64,000 bases of DNA from Pseudomonas helleri (GTDB lineage Bacteria > Pseudomonadota > Gammaproteobacteria > Pseudomonadales > Pseudomonadaceae): contig NZ_WIWC01000007.1 in the NCBI RefSeq assembly GCF_009600315.1, positions 62,001 to 126,000 of the forward strand. The letters run 5' to 3'. A program made the position numbers and the translations under genes. Shown here piece after piece: positions 63,535 to 64,000 of this stretch. The first letter of the stretch is position 1. Each line of letters opens with the position of its first letter. The notes beneath the pieces are model-generated. The model ran no database searches. It had not been told where the DNA came from and worked only from the letters and a program-made list of their open reading frames with translations.

Positions 63535-64000
63535 ATGGTTCAGCCTCGCCGTTACCTGTTTATCAGTTTGGTGTCTGCACTGATCGCAGGCGGTCTCTGG
63601 TATGGGATGCGCACCGTTCCTACGGTAGCTCCCGCCACCACTAGCCACAGTTACTCCGCTGCGCTCGAACAAGCTCATAACGGGCAGCCCGGTGCTGCGC
63701 GGGTTTTGTATCAGCAACTGGCCCGCACCGACCTCTCCGATATACGTCGTGCTAGCTTGCATGCCGAACTGCCTAACTATCCAAGCCCTCAAGCCTTGAA
63801 ACTGGCAGATGCCGATCTGCTCAACTCCTCGCCTTTAGTGCGTCAGGCGGCGATCCAAAGCATTGTCGGCCTGGTGCCCAACGCTCAACGCACACTGCTG
63901 CTTGGCCCGTTACTGGACGACCCTGAACAAAGCGTACGGTTTGCGGCAGCCAATGCTTTGCTGGGTTTGTCGGCGGATGAACAAGGTCTGTACTTCGGAC
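63535..64000 (+). CDS. Membrane-anchored HEAT-like repeat protein, 3' end outside window
   Basis: An open frame from ATG 63535 runs to the right edge without a stop (155 codons visible). It starts with a basic end and one hydrophobic segment, RYLFISLVSALIAGGLWYGM, which is a signal anchor or uncleaved signal, then a proline/threonine linker. Helical repeat-like blocks follow: YSAALEQAHNGQPGAARVLYQQLA, then SPLVRQAAIQSIVGLVPNAQ and DPEQSVRFAAANALLGL, which read as HEAT-type repeats. The protein is probably periplasmic and anchored in the inner membrane. There is no clear ribosome site. I do not know its function; some pseudomonads carry TPR/HEAT proteins next to efflux operons, but this is not evidence of a link. 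Confidence 0.7.
   Translation, partial: MVQPRRYLFISLVSALIAGGLWYGMRTVPTVAPATTSHSYSAALEQAHNGQPGAARVLYQQLARTDLSDIRRASLHAELPNYPSPQALKLADADLLNSSPLVRQAAIQSIVGLVPNAQRTLLLGPLLDDPEQSVRFAAANALLGLSADEQGLYFG

Noticed and set aside
1..64000. CRISPR arrays, tRNA or rRNA genes, insertion sequences, integrases
   Set aside because: I read for regular direct repeats, clover-leaf sequences and transposase motifs and saw none.

Overview
The window reads as chromosomal DNA of a Pseudomonas, probably of the P. fluorescens/fragi side of the genus. This rests on a MexE-MexF-OprN operon whose proteins read almost like the P. aeruginosa ones, on typical Pseudomonas LysR regulators and RND pumps, and on an insecticidal Tc toxin locus. 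The species is inference. I see no tRNA, rRNA, CRISPR array or insertion sequence.

Layout. 1-5.7 kb: LysR regulators, periplasmic Cu/Zn superoxide dismutase, a SnoaL-like protein, a luciferase-like monooxygenase gene broken by one TAG codon, and an old-yellow-enzyme reductase. 5.7-11.4 kb: a leftward three-gene RND efflux operon. 11.4-12.3 kb: about 0.9 kb with no supportable gene. 12.3-16.4 kb: a leftward set (SDR dehydrogenase, shikimate-dehydrogenase-like enzyme, MFS transporter) divergent from a LysR gene, with a perfect dyad between them.

16.4-33.1 kb is the most interesting part. It is a two-armed gene cluster whose core enzymes are those of 2-deoxystreptamine aminoglycoside biosynthesis. 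The leftward arm holds 2-deoxy-scyllo-inosose synthase, a large protein with a phosphoribosyltransferase motif, a 6'-aminotransferase, a PIG-L deacetylase, a DegT-type inosose aminotransferase, an ABC exporter, a PEP-synthase-like ATP-grasp/phosphohistidine protein and an unknown protein. The rightward arm holds a paromamine-6'-oxidase-type flavoprotein, a carrier-protein-like small protein lacking the usual serine, a NeoM/BtrM-type glycosyltransferase and a PhyH dioxygenase. Together these predict a neamine-type and, if the phosphoribosyltransferase acts like BtrL/NeoL, a ribostamycin-like product. A dedicated 2-deoxy-scyllo-inosamine dehydrogenase and a classical self-resistance gene are not visible.

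33.1-41.8 kb: a thymidylate-kinase-like P-loop protein, an MFS transporter, isopentenyl-diphosphate isomerase, a fused phosphatase/mannitol-1-phosphate dehydrogenase (mannitol synthesis as an osmolyte), an alpha/beta hydrolase and a TonB-dependent receptor. 41.9-57.2 kb: a Tc toxin locus. It has a split A component (TccA-like, frameshifted at a run of eight C, and TccB-like), a B component, and a C component with a variable C-terminus encoded convergently on the other strand. 57.5-63.3 kb: mexE-mexF-oprN with a possible MexT-type site upstream and a strong terminator downstream. A HEAT-like protein gene runs off the right edge.

All assignments are from reading the sequence and recalled family motifs. 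No search was run.
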